From Symsagittifera roscoffensis (lineage: Eukaryota; Xenacoelomorpha; Acoela; Convolutidae), in the NCBI RefSeq assembly GCF_963678635.1, contig NC_087069.1, positions 55,885,175 to 55,949,174 on the forward strand: a DNA stretch of 64,000 nt, written 5' to 3'. The position numbers and the translations under genes are program-made. Each line of letters starts with the position of its first letter. Position 1 is the first letter of the stretch. The notes under the pieces were generated by a model. The model was given only the letters and a program-made list of their open reading frames with translations. It made no database searches and had not been told where the DNA came from. This document shows, piece by piece, positions 1 through 12,879 of the stretch.

Positions 1-3000
1 CTTGAATTTCAATTTTGTGAATTGTTCCGTGATCTGTTTTGATAATTTTCATTTGATCTGTGATAGTCTGATCTATTATACGAGTTATTTCTTGATCGAT
101 TGTTCGGGTAATTCTGATTACGGTTGTTTGAATAACTTTTATTGCGATTATTTGAATAGTTTCTATTTCTATTATATGATGAGTTTTGTGATTGATTGTT
201 TGGATAGTATTTATTCCTTGATTGGGAATTAGATCTAGAAACAAATTGTGTTGTATTTGAGTTTGATCTGGAGTAGTTATTTCGACTATTTGGTCGATTA
301 TAATGATTTTGTGAAGAATTTGGTGTATTTCTTTGTTCTGTTGATCTTCCTCTATAACTTGAGTTATATGGTGATTGATTTTTCGTAAAATTGGTATTGT
401 TCGGAAGTGGTTTTCCTGAACTGTTGTTGCTGTATACATTTTTGTTTGGTAGATTTTGATCTTTCTTCATGTATTGATAGAATGATTTATTTGGTTCTTC
501 ATATTTTTGAGGTTTGTTTTGATTGTCCTGTTGTTTTTGTCTACATTCAGAAATACTATGTCCGTATCGTCGGCAATAATTACACCATTTTTTGAAAGAT
601 GGTTTGCCTTTGAAGTTTGGGTGTTTTTCATAAATATTGAGTATTTTAGTGATTTTTTCAACGAGTCCTGTATCTGATTCCTGTATATTGTTGATATTTG
701 TGGTATTTGTTTCAATTCGATTAACATATTGTAACTTCAGATTTTCTGTTTCTTCAAGGTTCATTGTGATTTCCGCTTGCTCTAGTTTATCTACTAGTTT
801 TCGAAAATCTAAATCTGGCTCTCGAATTGAGGAATGATGAGATGCTCTCTTTTTTATTGCTATTTTCCTTAATTGAGGTGTTAAGGTCATCATTAAAATT
901 TCTGTCATTTTTGTGTTTTTATAGTCATGTGTATTAAGTGAATATGCTTTTCGAACTAGTGTTTCGATACGTACTGCTAATTGTTTGATGGTTTCATTTG
1001 GTAATCTGCGAATTTCATTACATAAAACTCTTTGGTGTTGTTTATTTCTTTCGGAGTCAAATATTTTTGAAAATTCTTGTGTAAATCTTTTCCAGTATGA
1101 TTTTATTTCTATAGGTAATACTGAAAATCATTTTTGGGCTGCGCCATCTAAGGTTGTTTGTATCAATGCTGTGCGTCTATGTATCCAATTTTGATATAGT
1201 GGCGTATTAATTGGTTCAGGTCCTATATTTAAAATTAAATTTGCTGTTACTGCATTTAAATAATCTTCTACAGAATATTCAGGATCTGTTCCTGTAAATA
1301 CCATCAGTGGTTTATTGGTTGTTATGATGATCCACCCATGAGGTATAGATTCATTGTCATTTGTAGTGATTCTGCGGCGTTTGGCATTTGCGAAAAATTT
1401 GAAAGTTGATTTTTTGTTATTTCGTGTTGCTGAATGTAATATGGAAGCGGTGTTTCATTTTGCATTTGAATTGGTTGATATGAGTGCATAGTCATTGGGT
1501 TTTGTGGTTGAATTGGTTGAAAAGGTTGTGTTTTAGTTGGATTTGGCATATGTATTGGTTGTTGATTTCGTGTATCTGTTGGGTTTGGAGAAAAAATTCT
1601 ATTATATGTATCAGGTCGTCGCGATCCTTGTGTGCGATATTCCTGGGTATATGGTGCAAAAATGTCTGGTTGTAAATGATCATCATCAGATGATAGATAA
1701 TCCGTATGATGAGGTGCTTGCTTTTTATTTTTGTTTTGTTGAAAGAATGGGTAATTTTCACTATGATCCTGTGGAGGATGTGAATTAGTTTGAAAATTTA
1801 CTGAGTTGGTTGTTGTCATTGGGTTATCCCAATAGTGAGAACATACATGATTATTATTTTTTCGTGGGGGGTAGTTTGCTTTTAACGAATGTGCATAATT
1901 ATAATTGTGTTCTGCTAAATTTTTTCTTGTGAATGTTTTTCGTGGTTTTGATGGCTTTGTCATTGGTCTATATGTTTGATAATCCATATGTGAATATTTT
2001 GGAGCAACCGAAGGTTTAACGGTTGATTGTAAGGTTACTTGTGCCAGTGAAGTATTTGTATTTCTTGGTGTTGTTAAATTTGGGTTTATTTGTGAAATAC
2101 TTTGTTGTGTAGTTGTTGTTGTTTGGACAATTTCTTCATTTATGAAGTGTGATTGTGTTTGAATATCTTGTTGTGTAAGATTTCTAGTTCCATTAAGGTT
2201 TTCATTGTGTATGACGGTCGAATTTAAACTGTTATTTCGTGTATCAGGTAAAAATGTATTGTAGTTTAATGGTGTTACTTTTACATAATCTCTGTGATAA
2301 GATATTGTACTTATTGCCTGACTTGAGATAGATTGTGGGATATTTATAAATGTAGGATGAGACCATTCAGGGTCCCAAATGTAGTCTGATTGTTCTGTAA
2401 TGGCAGTGTATCATTTGAATTTTCAGGTCTGAAATTTTTCTTGCTTGTGAAATTAAGTCTAAATTATGTGTGAAATAATCTATTATAAACCATGCCAAAA
2501 CTTTTTGCAAGTCACGTTTTGTGTGTTGTGAAACATCGTCTTTAGTGAAATTTTCTTTGATTATATGTAGAAAAGTTGAAAATAATGTGATTTCATTTCG
2601 TACTTTTGTATGTTTGGATGTTTCAGTTGGTGAGATACTTTGAAATTCTGTTTTTTCTAATATAGAGATATAGGTATATATTCTTGCAAAAACTTCATTA
2701 GTGAATATAGAGTTCGCTTTTTGTGAATTATGATATTGTATGCTTTTGATATATTCTAGGAATACTTTTGAAAATTCTAATTCAAAATCATCTGTTTGAA
2801 TTACATATTTACGATGATTCGTATTTGGTGTGCTGAATTCTATGGTGTAGATTCCATATTGTTGTGTTAAGTTACATATGTCTTTCCAATAATGTTCAAT
2901 AATTTGTCTTTTGATTTTTACATCTGGGAATTCTGCTTTGCATGGACTGATTCCGGGTTCAAACAAATTTACGAGTAAATTCTTGCTAAAATTATGTTGC

Positions 3001-3080
3001 CCTCTATTATCGGGTGCATCTATGAGGAAGGGGTAAACCTCTTCGTCATCTGGACTATCGTCACTTTGAGTGTGGCTCAT
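1..3080 (-). pseudogene. gag: gag of copy L, broken and cut by the window edge
   Basis: This is the capsid/nucleocapsid polyprotein of a Ty3/Gypsy-like element. It starts at the ATG at 3080 (protein start MSHTQSDDS). The first 225 or so residues match the N-terminal domain of copy R gag. Around 2395-2400 a frameshift occurs; the same protein continues in another frame through a Q/N/P-rich region to about 1325, where a second frameshift follows GGSS. The capsid-like region then carries a TGA in place of a tryptophan codon at 1128-1130. From 908 down to 9 the frame is open and includes a CCHC zinc knuckle (CNYC...H...C, about 543-584) and an R/N/S/Y-rich tail. Comparison with copy R makes the breaks easy to place. 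It cannot make an intact Gag. Confidence 0.9.
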
Positions 3081-3530
3081 TTTTTCGTTTGATGACTGTT
3101 AATATATAGCTATCAATGTGTCTAATTGGTTGATTCCAGTTATACAGGTGTACTTGTTTGTGTTTGTACTGCTTTTTTATTCTTCTTTTTCCTCTTTTTG
3201 ATGAATTTGAAGTTGTTTCTGAATCGGAAAAATATAATTGATCGTGAATGGGACAAGTTTTATTAATTGATTCTTTTAATTTGTAGAGTTCGTCTAAATT
3301 GCTGGCTTCTGATTCGGAAAATGCGTTTCTATTTTTTAAAAATCTTTTTTCGTGTGATTTGTCTTTGTTTGTTTATAATTTTTCTTTTTATTGTTTATTG
3401 TTTGTCGTTTTGTTCTAATGTATCCAACTGTTTGTGTATGGGGTGTGATTACAAGATCGTATTTTTTGTTATCTATCTCACAATTGTGTAAAACGATTGT
3501 TTGCTTTTTTCCTAGATTTTTGAATGACAT
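3055..3530 (-). pseudogene. basic ORF upstream of gag, copy L (frameshifted)
   Basis: The minus-strand ATG at 3530 begins MSFKNLGKKQTIVLHN, nearly identical to the start of the 155-aa ORF1 of copy R. The match continues to RTKRQT and is then lost through an indel at about 3400. The remaining bases still align to copy R up to the gag start. The conserved position and overlap with the gag start show this ORF belongs to the family and is not a chance frame in one copy. Function is unknown; the protein is rich in Lys and Arg. Confidence 0.65.
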
Positions 3531-4044
3531 AAGGTTAAGGATGAGATGCAAATAGTTGTTAGATATTTCTATTTTCTTAGACTGTTAGTCCTTATGATTT
3601 TTTGGTTAACTTAACCTGGGTCTTTTTATTTAGGGTTGGTGAGAAAAGTATATCGATTCCGAAGAATGATTTTTTACTTACTCGTGGCTAGTCTAAGCTA
3701 AGGTGTTAACTTACTTAATCTTACTTAGGGGTAGTGATTGTGTTCAAGGGTTGGAGAATAGTAAATCGATCGACAAGGTTCAGGTATAATTAGAACGCAA
3801 GTAGTTCATTAGATACTATTTTAAACTTACCATGTCTAAGATCTATCCTGGGTCTGGTAAGAGGAGGGTTCAAGTGAAGGATGAATAACCGAAGTTTTTC
3901 ACTGTTTATCTTAATTTGAATGGTTAGTTTTATTTAAAAATTTCTTTTAATCTTGGGTCTTTTGGAAGGGTTGGATAGTGAATCGACGTTTGAGGTCGTT
4001 AGACACTTGCTAAGTGGGTGGGGGAGAACAAAATTGTTCTTTTT

Positions 4045-4129
4045 GATCCGAGGATAGGCCTTGATGATCAGGCTTTAAATTTAGTGAAATAGAAAATTAA
4101 TTTAGATCCAAGGATAAGCCTTGATGATC
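4045..4129 (-). promoter_or_regulatory. Leader stem-loop pair, copy L
   Basis: Two 25-base units of the form GATC-AT-CAAGG-loop-CCTTG-GATC lie 60 bases apart (4045-4069 and 4105-4129). Each can fold into a stem-loop with a 2-base bulge. Just below, at 4025-4040, AGAACAA/TTGTTCT forms a third hairpin. All three recur at the same places in the copy R leader. Their position between the primer-binding site and gag is where retroelement packaging or dimerisation signals sit; that role is inference. Confidence 0.5.
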
Positions 4130-4453
4130 TGATTTTAAAATTAAGTGAATTTAAGTTTAAAATGGTTTAAATTTGTTAAAGAAAAAGATTGAGTACTTTA
4201 AAGATATTAGTGAGCTTATGATTGCTGTTATGTTTAGGTGATGAAGCTGGGACAACAGATGATTTATGATTACTAACAATTTATTTTCGTGCTACAAATT
4301 TTTATTTTCATTTTCAATAAATATTTTTCAAATATGTTTTATATAAGACTGCAGAAATTAAGAAAACGATCTGAGATCTTTTTATCAATCGTTATTGTAC
4401 ATTAATAATTTTGTTTAGCGCCTGAAATTATCATGAAGATTGACTTCAAACTT

Positions 4454-4687
4454 TTATGTTTGCAGATGAAAATCTAAATTCATTGCTAATAGGATTCTAA
4501 ACATAAAAGTTTGTGTTGGCTTTTGCCGTACGATCATAAAACTATATGGTAAGATTCTACTTTGTCGTATGCCGTCTCTTGTTCGAGGTCTTCTTCCAAT
4601 TCCGGGTAGTTCTATTATTGTTCGGAATATCGGCTCTGATCTATTGAGTCGTAGAGACATTTCGATTAAATTATTATCGTATAACAT
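4454..4687 (-). CDS. 77-codon leader ORF, copy L
   Basis: This minus-strand ORF begins MLYDNNLIEMSLRLNRSE and ends NLDFHLQT. The copy R leader carries an ORF of exactly the same 77-codon length at 30714-30947, differing at about nine residues and with no stop or indel. It lies about 60 bases downstream of the primer-binding site, where retroviral leaders usually hold only short upstream ORFs. No domain, signal peptide or membrane segment is visible; it is rich in Arg, Leu and Asn. It may be a real small protein, a translational regulator of the genes behind it, or a frame kept by chance. Confidence 0.45.
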   Translation of the reverse strand: MLYDNNLIEMSLRLNRSEPIFRTIIELPGIGRRPRTRDGIRQSRILPYSFMIVRQKPTQTFMFRILLAMNLDFHLQT

Positions 4688-4748
4688 TTTGAAAATGTTT
4701 TGTCTAAATTCTAATCTATTTTTGGTTAGTTCTAAGCTATTAAGGTCT

Positions 4749-4771
4749 TATTCGAGACTTATGGTCGCACC
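4749..4771 (-). promoter_or_regulatory. Candidate tRNA primer-binding site, copy L
   Basis: Reading on the minus strand, TGGTGCGACCATAAGTCTCG starts two bases after the LTR end. TGG pairs with the CCA tail of a tRNA, and the complement contains a TTCGA element typical of a tRNA T-loop. I do not name the tRNA. Confidence 0.6.
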
Positions 4772-4773
4772 AG

Positions 4774-5184
4774 ATGAGTTAGTTCCGATGTGGTTAACTC
4801 ATAGAGTAATTTCGGATAGGGTACACCGTCTGCTCGTCACGCTATCTTATTTTCGGCCGGATAGATTCGTGCAACTTCTTAGTCTAATACCGATCCTAAT
4901 CTTACTCTTATACTTTCTAGTCTCAGGGTGTTTAACTAGTCTCTGCTAGGCTCAATAGATCTAGGGTATACTGGTTTGTTGCGGCTGCTGAAGTTCTCTC
5001 GGAGAGACAACTAATTTCTAAGTTAAATTCAAATCTCTCTGGTGCTGAAATTACAAGTAATTTCAGCACTTACAAATAAGTGGGTTGCTAGTTAGATGGA
5101 TTATGATTGGTTAATATTAAATACTTTACAGTGGTAAAATATCCAATTTATCCAATCATAAAATATAGTTCAGATCAGGTTCCA
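4774..5184 (-). repeat. 5' LTR of copy L (411 bp)
   Basis: On the minus strand it begins TGGAACCTGATCTGAAC and ends AACTCA, matching the LTRs at 30217 and 48543 over the whole length. It contains the conserved hairpin GTGCTGAAATTAC/GTAATTTCAGCAC at 5042-5069. The AATAAA found in the copy R LTRs is AACAAA here. Confidence 0.92.
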
Positions 5185-7805
5185 TTATAGCTGTTTGGGT
5201 GTTCAAAAAGTTTTGTTTATCTAATCACAATGTTTAAAAAATAATTTTTTCAAGTTTTTTGCCAGGAGAGCAGTTCAAAACAGCGTAATTCTTAGCATAA
5301 CAAATCCACCCGCCTCTAATGTTAGTCAAGAGCAAAGGACTGTATTGACAAATACAAATGTTTTCAAATGCAAAAAGTTAGAAAATTAGAAGATTCATAA
5401 TCACTAAAATTAAGACAGTCTCAAAGTGTTTTTATTCGTGTAAGCAAAAAATATCTGATTACAGTGCTGATTTAAATTGACCGAACAGAATGAACATTTT
5501 TTGAAACCTCAAAGCTTTCTTCTTAAATTGGGTCGGGAATAGACAAAAATTAAGGAGGACAAAAAATGCTCAGATTTTTACCAAAAGTTATATGGCGCAT
5601 TTTACTTTTCCAAAGTTCTTGGCCAAATTTTTTCACAAAATGGGTCATTTCGGCATTCTATTATTCAAGAATTATGTTGCAATTAACAATATGTTGAAGA
5701 GAAAGTTATAACAAAATACTCCTTCACAGCCCGACAAAATTTTAAAACTAAAAAATTTTAATACACTAAAAAAATGACCTATTTTTGGGTAAAAAGTTCA
5801 GCTGCCCTTTTGGAAGTTTAATTTGCGCCAATAAAATCTATGGTAAAATTCGGACCAAATTGTGTTCTCTCATTTTTTTTGTCTAATCTATAAATCTTTA
5901 TAAATCCTACAAAACTCCTAAAATTGATTATAACTTCTTTTTCGGCCAAATTTTGATCGCACCAAAAAATATCCTAAAACGAAATATATTATTGCAGTCA
6001 AAATAGAAACCTCTAAACTAAGATTTCTTCACAACTTTTGGTTCATTTGATTTCAAAAACCATTTGTAAGAGAATTTTATGATGCTTATAATTTTTCGAT
6101 TCAAAACTGTTCTTTTTGCTTTATTCATTTTACCCACAGGCTATGTAAAACGCTAATGTTTGCACTAAATTTCTCGTAAAATTTTACCATGGTCAAACAG
6201 TTCGATTCAATTCACCTCGCAACCGACTTGGACCGGATTAAGAAGCCGCCTACACGTTCATTGCACCACGCAAATACCGAAAACTTTACGAAAAACTAAT
6301 CGCAGGTGAATTATGTTTTTTTAATTGAGCTCAGGAAGTTAATTCTTTCAAATGATTTCACCCTGGGATAAATCAAGTTACAGCAAAAAAAATCGAGAAT
6401 ATATAACAAAGATAATTTTGTTGAAACAACCATCATACTCCGAAATGCTCCTGATTTAGTTGCAGTATGTTTGAAATCTGGAATTTCAACAATACGTTTT
6501 TGCGAAGAAAGCTAATCAATTTTATACGAAAGCATTGAATAAATAGATTTTCTTTCCAAAACCTGATATTTCCTATGCTTAGTCAAATGCTTTCTATAGG
6601 ATTGGCAATGAAAGTTTCGTACAACTTTTTATTTCACCGACAATTGTTTACACAAAGTAGTAACTTTTTCCTTTTCCTCATATAAAAAGTAATGGCAATG
6701 AATTTAAATGTCTACTATGAATTTAGCAAAAGCTTGACATTAAAATGAAAAAAAAAACAATTGTTTTTAGGATACTTTCCTATTGTTGAAAACGTTTTTA
6801 AAATAAGACTACCTCAGGTTTTTTTTTCCAAATGATTCTGCTTATCGTTTGATTTCTAGCGTTTTGATTTGGTATCCTAAAAGGCGTGAAGCTCAACTCC
6901 TCAAATCTGTATGAAATGTTCAAGGAAAATCTCTAATTAGAAACAAAAATCAAAATTGGTTTTGAAAACCGGAGAGTAAAATCACGTAACAATTGTTCTG
7001 TTTTTGTTTGAGCTCCATTTCTTCTCCTCGAAAAGTTTATTGAGAACTACAACTTTGGCCAAAATCAATCAATTTTGACCAAAATAAGGTTATAATAATA
7101 TTAAAAACGAAAACTGAATGATCCGCCTGTGTTTTCTTTGGTCTCAAACGGTTTCTGGTAGAATTTTTTTTTGCATGGTCGAACTTTTTTTTTGTTCCTT
7201 AAAGTTTGAGACGTTTTGGCGATTATAATGATCAACTAGCTTGCGTCTTTGATCTGACTTTTGGATATTAAAACAAATATTTGTACTCGGTGTTCAAAAA
7301 ATTTTCTAACTTGTTTTTTTTTTAGAAAAAGTTTGACTTTCAAACAGGCCATTTTTTTTTAAATTTCAAAGCTTTGAAAGTTTAGTGTCATTTTGAGCTC
7401 AATTAGCATTTAAAAAGATTACATTTGATCATTATTTTCCCATTTTTTAGGTTTTTTCATTACTTCCTCTCATGATCAACCGATTAACACTATAAACCTT
7501 CTCAGAGAGCTCCTATTAAAACAATAATGTATAATAAGACACATGTGGGAAATGATAAGAGTGATAAATGTACAGCATGAGTCAATTCGAAGCAAAACAG
7601 AAAACAATTGAGCGATTATGGAAAAGTATCAGATCAGTTTTAGGTTTTCAAAAAGCAGATGGTTGTTTTGTTAGCGTGCTTCTTTTGAATTTTGCAAATC
7701 TAAGTATTTCCGCCGTGATGAAAAAAGTTTTGCGAAGTTTCCTTAGTTGCAGTTTTCATCATCAACTTTATATGCTCAAAATTGCAAGGTAAATCAACTT
7801 CAATT

Positions 7806-7850
7806 TAACAAGAGTGCTCGTCTCAGGGCGGAGCCCTGAATAATCCGAAT
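7806..7850 (-). mobile_element. Helentron-like 3' end fragment
   Basis: The reverse complement reads CGG-ATTATTCAGGGCTCCGCCCTGAGACGAGCACTCTTGTT. It matches the ends of the two units at 20084-21160: same GC-rich hairpin (CAGGGC/GCCCTG), same spacing, same CTTGTT border. Only the end is recognisable; the rest of the element is absent or too diverged. Confidence 0.45.
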
Positions 7851-8080
7851 ATCTCTTAATGTCATGGAGTAGCGTTCACTTTTGAGAGTTTTGTGTTTAT
7901 TTTTTGAGTATTTTTGAAATCATGCCCCGACACGCTATGTTTACTACAGATTGATAATCTTTACTTTTAAGAAGTATTAAACTTCCTAAACAGGTTAAAT
8001 GTACTTCAATTAAATTGTTACAAAGTTCCGCTTGAAACTGAAACCAAGAGTTTGCCCAGAAATAGTTTTGAAGGTGTTTA

Positions 8081-8196
8081 TATTCTGTATATAAAAAGTG
8101 TATAGTCTACATGTAATCTGTATATAATCTGTAGATAATCTTTAGGCATTCTGTAGATAATCTGTAGATAATTTGTATAAAACTGTATATAGTCTG
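8081..8196 (+). repeat. Degenerate tandem repeat of a TCTGTAGATAA-type motif
   Basis: About nine imperfect repeats of TCTGTATATAA / TCTGTAGATAA with a spacing of 10-16 bases. A simple AT-rich minisatellite; no coding potential. Confidence 0.7.
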
Positions 8197-9951
8197 TGTG
8201 AAAAATGACAAAGAAAAACAAAAACTGTAGTGGTTTTATTGTGATTTTACAATGTAGATAAACTTGACTGAAATCTTTGCTAACAAATGAATTCTAATCA
8301 ATTATCTAATTGTGTTAATCGAAGTTTTACTGTAAAAAATGAATATAATTTTTCTAAATTCTGTATACTTTCCTGTAGATAAATCAATTTTTATCATTTT
8401 TTGTCACTGCTGGTACACACTAAATCGATCTTTTAGTCTTTGTTACAATTTTTTTGTCAAATTGCTACCAAACAATTTCTCTTTCTTGTTATTCCGGGCC
8501 CTGCCAAAACTTACCACATTAAACCTTAAAGTTGCAAGAAACCAAAATATGTGTTTCTGGCAAATTAAATTCAATTTTTATTACATTTCTCCATTAATTT
8601 CAACAGCTACAGTTTCATTACGCATCTATTGCATCAATTTTACACGGAGCGGATCTAAAAATCACAAAAGGCGGATTAGGTTTTTGACGAGGAGGGGGAG
8701 GGTATTTCCAATTTTTTATTGGTAATTTGGTCCAATTTTTTTACGTCATTCTATAATTGAGTATCCGAGCTGTCCCAAATCACCACAAAGGCAAGCATTT
8801 TTGACGCCGCGGGAAAGTTAAAAAATGGCGCAAAGATGTTTCTAAACACGTTTTTGATAGTTTTGATTAAAAAAATCACATTTTTTTTCGGCGCACGCTC
8901 ACTTTAAAAATAGCATATTATGGCGCCATACGCAGCTTGTAAGAATTTCAGGGCTTGTAGCAAAATATTGAGGTCCTAAAATATTATCAAACAGGGGGAA
9001 CTCAGGGGGTCAGGATAAACACGCCCGCTGCCTCCCTCCCTAATCACGCTACTGGTTTCACGGCTACTGGATAAACCGATAGTGAAAATTAATGCGGGTG
9101 ACCACATGTTGCTTCCGGTCATCCCTTTCTTATGGGCCATCCTGTTGTGGCTGCTTGTTGTGGAGTTGTTGGTCCAGATGTGGATTAAAGAATTATTCAA
9201 GAATCCGGATTCGTTTTTCTTCTTTTCCTAAATAGATCAGATCATCATATTTACTTTTTGTTACCGAATGAATCGCTAAAACAGGAACCAAGTGCAGCAC
9301 CACAATGAAATAATCAGATAGTTGTTTAAAAAAAAGAGAAGCCAACTTGCTGGGCTTTTTCAACGAAATGAGTAAGTTTATGAAGCTTCGGGTCGTATAT
9401 TTTGACCGAGCTCTATGACATAACTTTTCAGATTATAATATCCTGGAAGAAGCCTCTTAATGTCATAACCTTGACACAAATATCTGATCAAAATGAGCAA
9501 ATGATAAAATAGAACAAGCAAATCTCTGTCGACAGACAGGAAACAGCTTTGCTCACTTCGTTTCCAGTCAACTTTAACAAAGGAAGATTTTGCAAATGTC
9601 AATAGACAAAAGACACCACATGTCAAATGTCAAAGGACAAATGCCATAAAGACCAAATGTCGAAAGAGTTGTTACGTTCTTATCCAGAGTTCGTGACAAG
9701 TTTTGAGTTCCTTGCCAGGGTATTCAGAAGCTCTGTCTTCATTTGAAACAAAAAACTAATTAACAAATTCTGTGAGACGAGGAAAGTTTGACAAACATCT
9801 TGAGTCAGAGAAAACTCAGCACGCTCTGGCGTTTCTGTCCTGAAAATCCTCCTAAGTCCGGCTTCGAACTGGGAGATTTGAGAATTGAGAAACGAATACT
9901 TCTTCACACTAGCAAATCAGATTGTTTTATTGGTTTTTCATTTAATGGATA

Positions 9952-10362
9952 TGGAACCTGATCTAAACTACATTTTATTATTGGATAAATTAGATATTTT
10001 ATCACTATAAAATATTTAATATTAACCAATCATAATCCATCTAACTAACAACCCACATATTTGTAAGCGCTGAAATTACTTGTAATTTCAGCACCAGAGA
10101 GATTTGAATTTAACTTAGAATTTAGTTGCCTCTCCAAGAGAACTTCAGCAGTTGCAATAAGCCAGTATACTCTAGATCTATTGAGCCTAGCAGAGACTAG
10201 TTAAACACCCTGAGACTAGTAGATATAAGAAAAAGATTAGGATCGGTATTAGACTAAGAAGTTGCACGAATCTATACGGCCGAAAATAAGATAGCGTGAC
10301 GAGCAGACGGTGTACCCTATCCGAAATTACTCTATTAGTTATACACCCTACATCTTAACTCA
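9952..10362 (+). repeat. Solo LTR of the copy L/R family (411 bp)
   Basis: It begins TGGAACCTGATC and ends TTAACTCA, aligns end to end with the 410-bp LTRs of copy R, and is flanked on both sides by GATA (9948-9951 and 10363-10366), a perfect 4-bp target-site duplication. No internal element sequence adjoins it. A solo LTR is normally the product of recombination between the two LTRs of a full insertion. The palindrome at 10067-10094 is kept with one change in a stem. Confidence 0.93.
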
Positions 10363-11420
10363 GATAGAAGTTTAATAAAATCGAAGTTGACCCGAGCTAA
10401 ATCATTTTGGAAATGACACCGCATTGACGCCCTAACTTTGGTTTTAATAACTGTATATTGAGAAAACATTTTCACTCACAAAAACAAAGAGATCCTTACA
10501 TGAAGTTTTATCAATGAAGTTATGATCAAACACCTTGCGCAAAAGTTTACAAGCAATTCTGTTCTTTTCAAAATCTTGTTAGATTTGTTTCTGTTTTGTT
10601 TCTGAGTTTAAAGGCAAATTAAATGTGCAATACAAGGCAGATAACAAACTCTGAGTGCGTTAAGATTGCTTCATCACACGAAACTTGAGAACCATCTGCT
10701 AGAAGGAAATGATTGAACGAGAAGCTGTTTGTTATATATTTTTTTATGCAAATCAGGAAAAAAATGGCACAAGGCCGGGCCTTGAGGTGATATTGTTGTA
10801 ACCAAACGCCGACCAGTTTTTTGATTGTTTGCATAAAAAATAGTTAACCGATAGAAAGTAGCTTTCAAACCAACTGTAACCATTATGGCGGATTTCTTAA
10901 TTTTTTTTCAGAAGAACCGTGTGATCAAACTTACAATTTTTTTCTCGAAACAACAGAAAATTTCAAACTGTGCAAATTAAATGTACAAACGACAGTGCCT
11001 AATCTTTTCATTGTAACTACTGGGGAGCGATATCAGACGATAGTTCCTCGCGTTCAATCTGCTATCAACTTTAACAATTTCATTCATTATTTTTTTACCT
11101 ACAATTTTGCAAAAATAAGGCCTTGTGGGAACTTATCATTGGAGAATGAGAGTTTACTCCATTACGGGAAATATGGTGCTATCAACAAAAAGGCTTTTTT
11201 TTACGAAAAAAATCTCACTCTCATCAATCCCACAAGTTTATTTGAGCTTAAGGCTGTCAAAAACTTTCAAAAATCCTGTAAATGAACTTTTGAACAAATA
11301 CATAGAGCGACTCGCTTTTTCACATGAATGCCCGATCGCGCATGATCAATACTTTAGGTAACTTAACGCCTACCGATGCAAAGTACTCATTGAAGAGTTT
11401 GGTAAAAGAGAAAGTACTCA
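10363..11420. other. AT-rich spacer
   Basis: No recognisable gene. The short frames at 10619-10883 and 10995-11361 lack any family resemblance or supporting context. Confidence 0.5.
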
Positions 11421-12840
11421 AGACTTAAGCGGCGCGACTTAGGAAAAGACTTAAGCGGCGCGACTTAGGAAAAGACTTAAGCGGCGCGAATTAAGAAAAA
11501 ACTTAAGCGGCGCGACTTAAAAAAATACTTAAGAGGCGCGGCTTAAGAGGAGACTTAAGTGGTGCGACTTAAGATAAGACTGACGGCGCGACTTAAGAAA
11601 AGACTCAAGCGGCGCGACTTAAGATAAGACTGACGGCGCGACTTAAGAAAAGACTCAAGCGGCGCGACTTAAGAAAAGACCTTGATGGCGCGACTTAAGC
11701 AAAGACTGAAGTGGCGCGACTATCGAAAAACTTAAGCGGCGCGACTTAAGAAAAGACTTAAGCGGCGCGACTTAAGAAAATACCTAAGCGGCGCGACTTA
11801 AGAAAAGAATTAAGCTGCGCGACTTAGGAAAAGACTTAAGCGGTGCAACTTAAGATAAGACTGACGGCGAGACTTAAGAAAAAATTCAAGCGGCGCGACT
11901 TAAGAAAAGACCTTGATGGCGCGACTTAAGCAAAGACTGAAGCGGCGCGACTTACGAAAAGACTTAAGCGGCGCGACTTAAGAAAAGACTTAAGCGGCGC
12001 GACTTAAGAAAAGACCTAAAGGCGCGACTTAAGAAAAAAAATAAGCGGCGCGACTTAAGAAAAGACTTAAGCGGCGCGACTTGAGAAAAAACTAAAGCGG
12101 CGCGACTTAAGAAAAGACTTAAGCGGGGCGACTTAAGAAAAAACTTAAGCGGCGCGACTTAGGAAAAGACTTAAGCGGCGCGACTTAAGAAAAGACCTAA
12201 GCGGCGCGACTTAAGAAAAGAATTAAGCGGCGCGACTTAGGAAAAGACTTAAGCGGCGCGACTTAAGAAAAGACTCAAATGGCGCGACTTAAAAAAAGAC
12301 TTAAGCGGCGCGACTTAAGAAAAGTTTTGAGCGGCGCGACTTAAGAAAAGACTAAAGCGGCGCGACTTAAGAACAGACTTAAGCGGCGCGACTTAAGAAA
12401 AGACCAAAACGGCGCGACTTAAGAACAGACTTAAGCGGCGCGACTTAAGAAAATACTTAAGCGGCGCGACTTAAGAAAAGACCTAAGCGGCGCGACTTAA
12501 GAAAAGAATTAAGCGGCGCGACTTAGGAAAAGACTTAAGCGGCGCGACCTAAGAAAAGACCTAAGCGGCGCGACTTAAGAAAAGAATTAAGCGGCGCGAC
12601 TTAGAAAAAGACTTAAGCGGCGCGACTTAAGAAAAAACTTAAGCGGCGCGACTTAAGAAAAGACTTAAGCGGCGCAACTTAAGATAAGACTGACGGCGCG
12701 ACTTAAAAAAAGACTCAAGCGGCGCGACTTAAGAAAAGAACTTGATGTCGCGACTTAAGCAAAGACTGAAGCGCCGCGACTTAAAAAAAAACTTAAGCGG
12801 CGTGACTTAAGATAAGACCGACGGCACGACTTAAGAAAAT
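11421..12840 (+). repeat. 26-bp GC-rich minisatellite, about 55 units
   Basis: The consensus unit is CTTAAGCGGCGCGACTTAAG followed by AAAAGA. Each unit holds two CTTAAG palindromes around a CpG-rich core, in striking contrast to the AT-rich surroundings. Variant units (GATAAGACTGACGGCGCG; AAGACCTTGATGGCGCG; AAGAATTAAGCGGCGCG) recur in the same order at several places, which indicates higher-order units that expanded together. No open frame crosses the array and there are no unique spacers. Confidence 0.95.
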
Positions 12841-12879
12841 GCTTTGGTAGTTTGCTCAGACGCGCATATCGCGGCGGTT

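Larger units (their letters stand above)
1..5184 (-). mobile_element. 5' part of retrovirus-like LTR element, copy L
   Basis: On the minus strand this stretch has the same order as the first 5.8 kb of the complete element at 30217-48952: LTR, primer-binding site, leader with 77-codon ORF and hairpins, basic ORF, gag. It runs off the window at position 1 inside the low-complexity tail of gag, so its pol, env and 3' LTR are not visible. It is clearly diverged from copy R and has its own stops and frameshifts, so it is an independent insertion and not a recent duplicate. The two copies face away from each other, with 5' ends about 25 kb apart. Confidence 0.92.
5185..9951. other. AT-rich spacer without recognisable gene
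   Basis: This is about 4.8 kb of AT-rich sequence with many A and T runs. The longest frames (for example 7568-7792 and 8339-8725) are short, low in complexity and unlike any protein I know. It holds one Helentron-like end at 7806-7850 and a short degenerate tandem repeat at 8081-8196. The text GGCCATCCTGTTGTGG at about 9137-9152 recurs at about 15082-15097, so a small dispersed repeat is present. Confidence 0.6.

Noticed and set aside
11421-12840. Regular short repeats suggesting a CRISPR array
   Set aside because: There are no unique spacers: the whole 26-bp unit repeats, and the surroundings are eukaryotic transposon DNA without cas genes.
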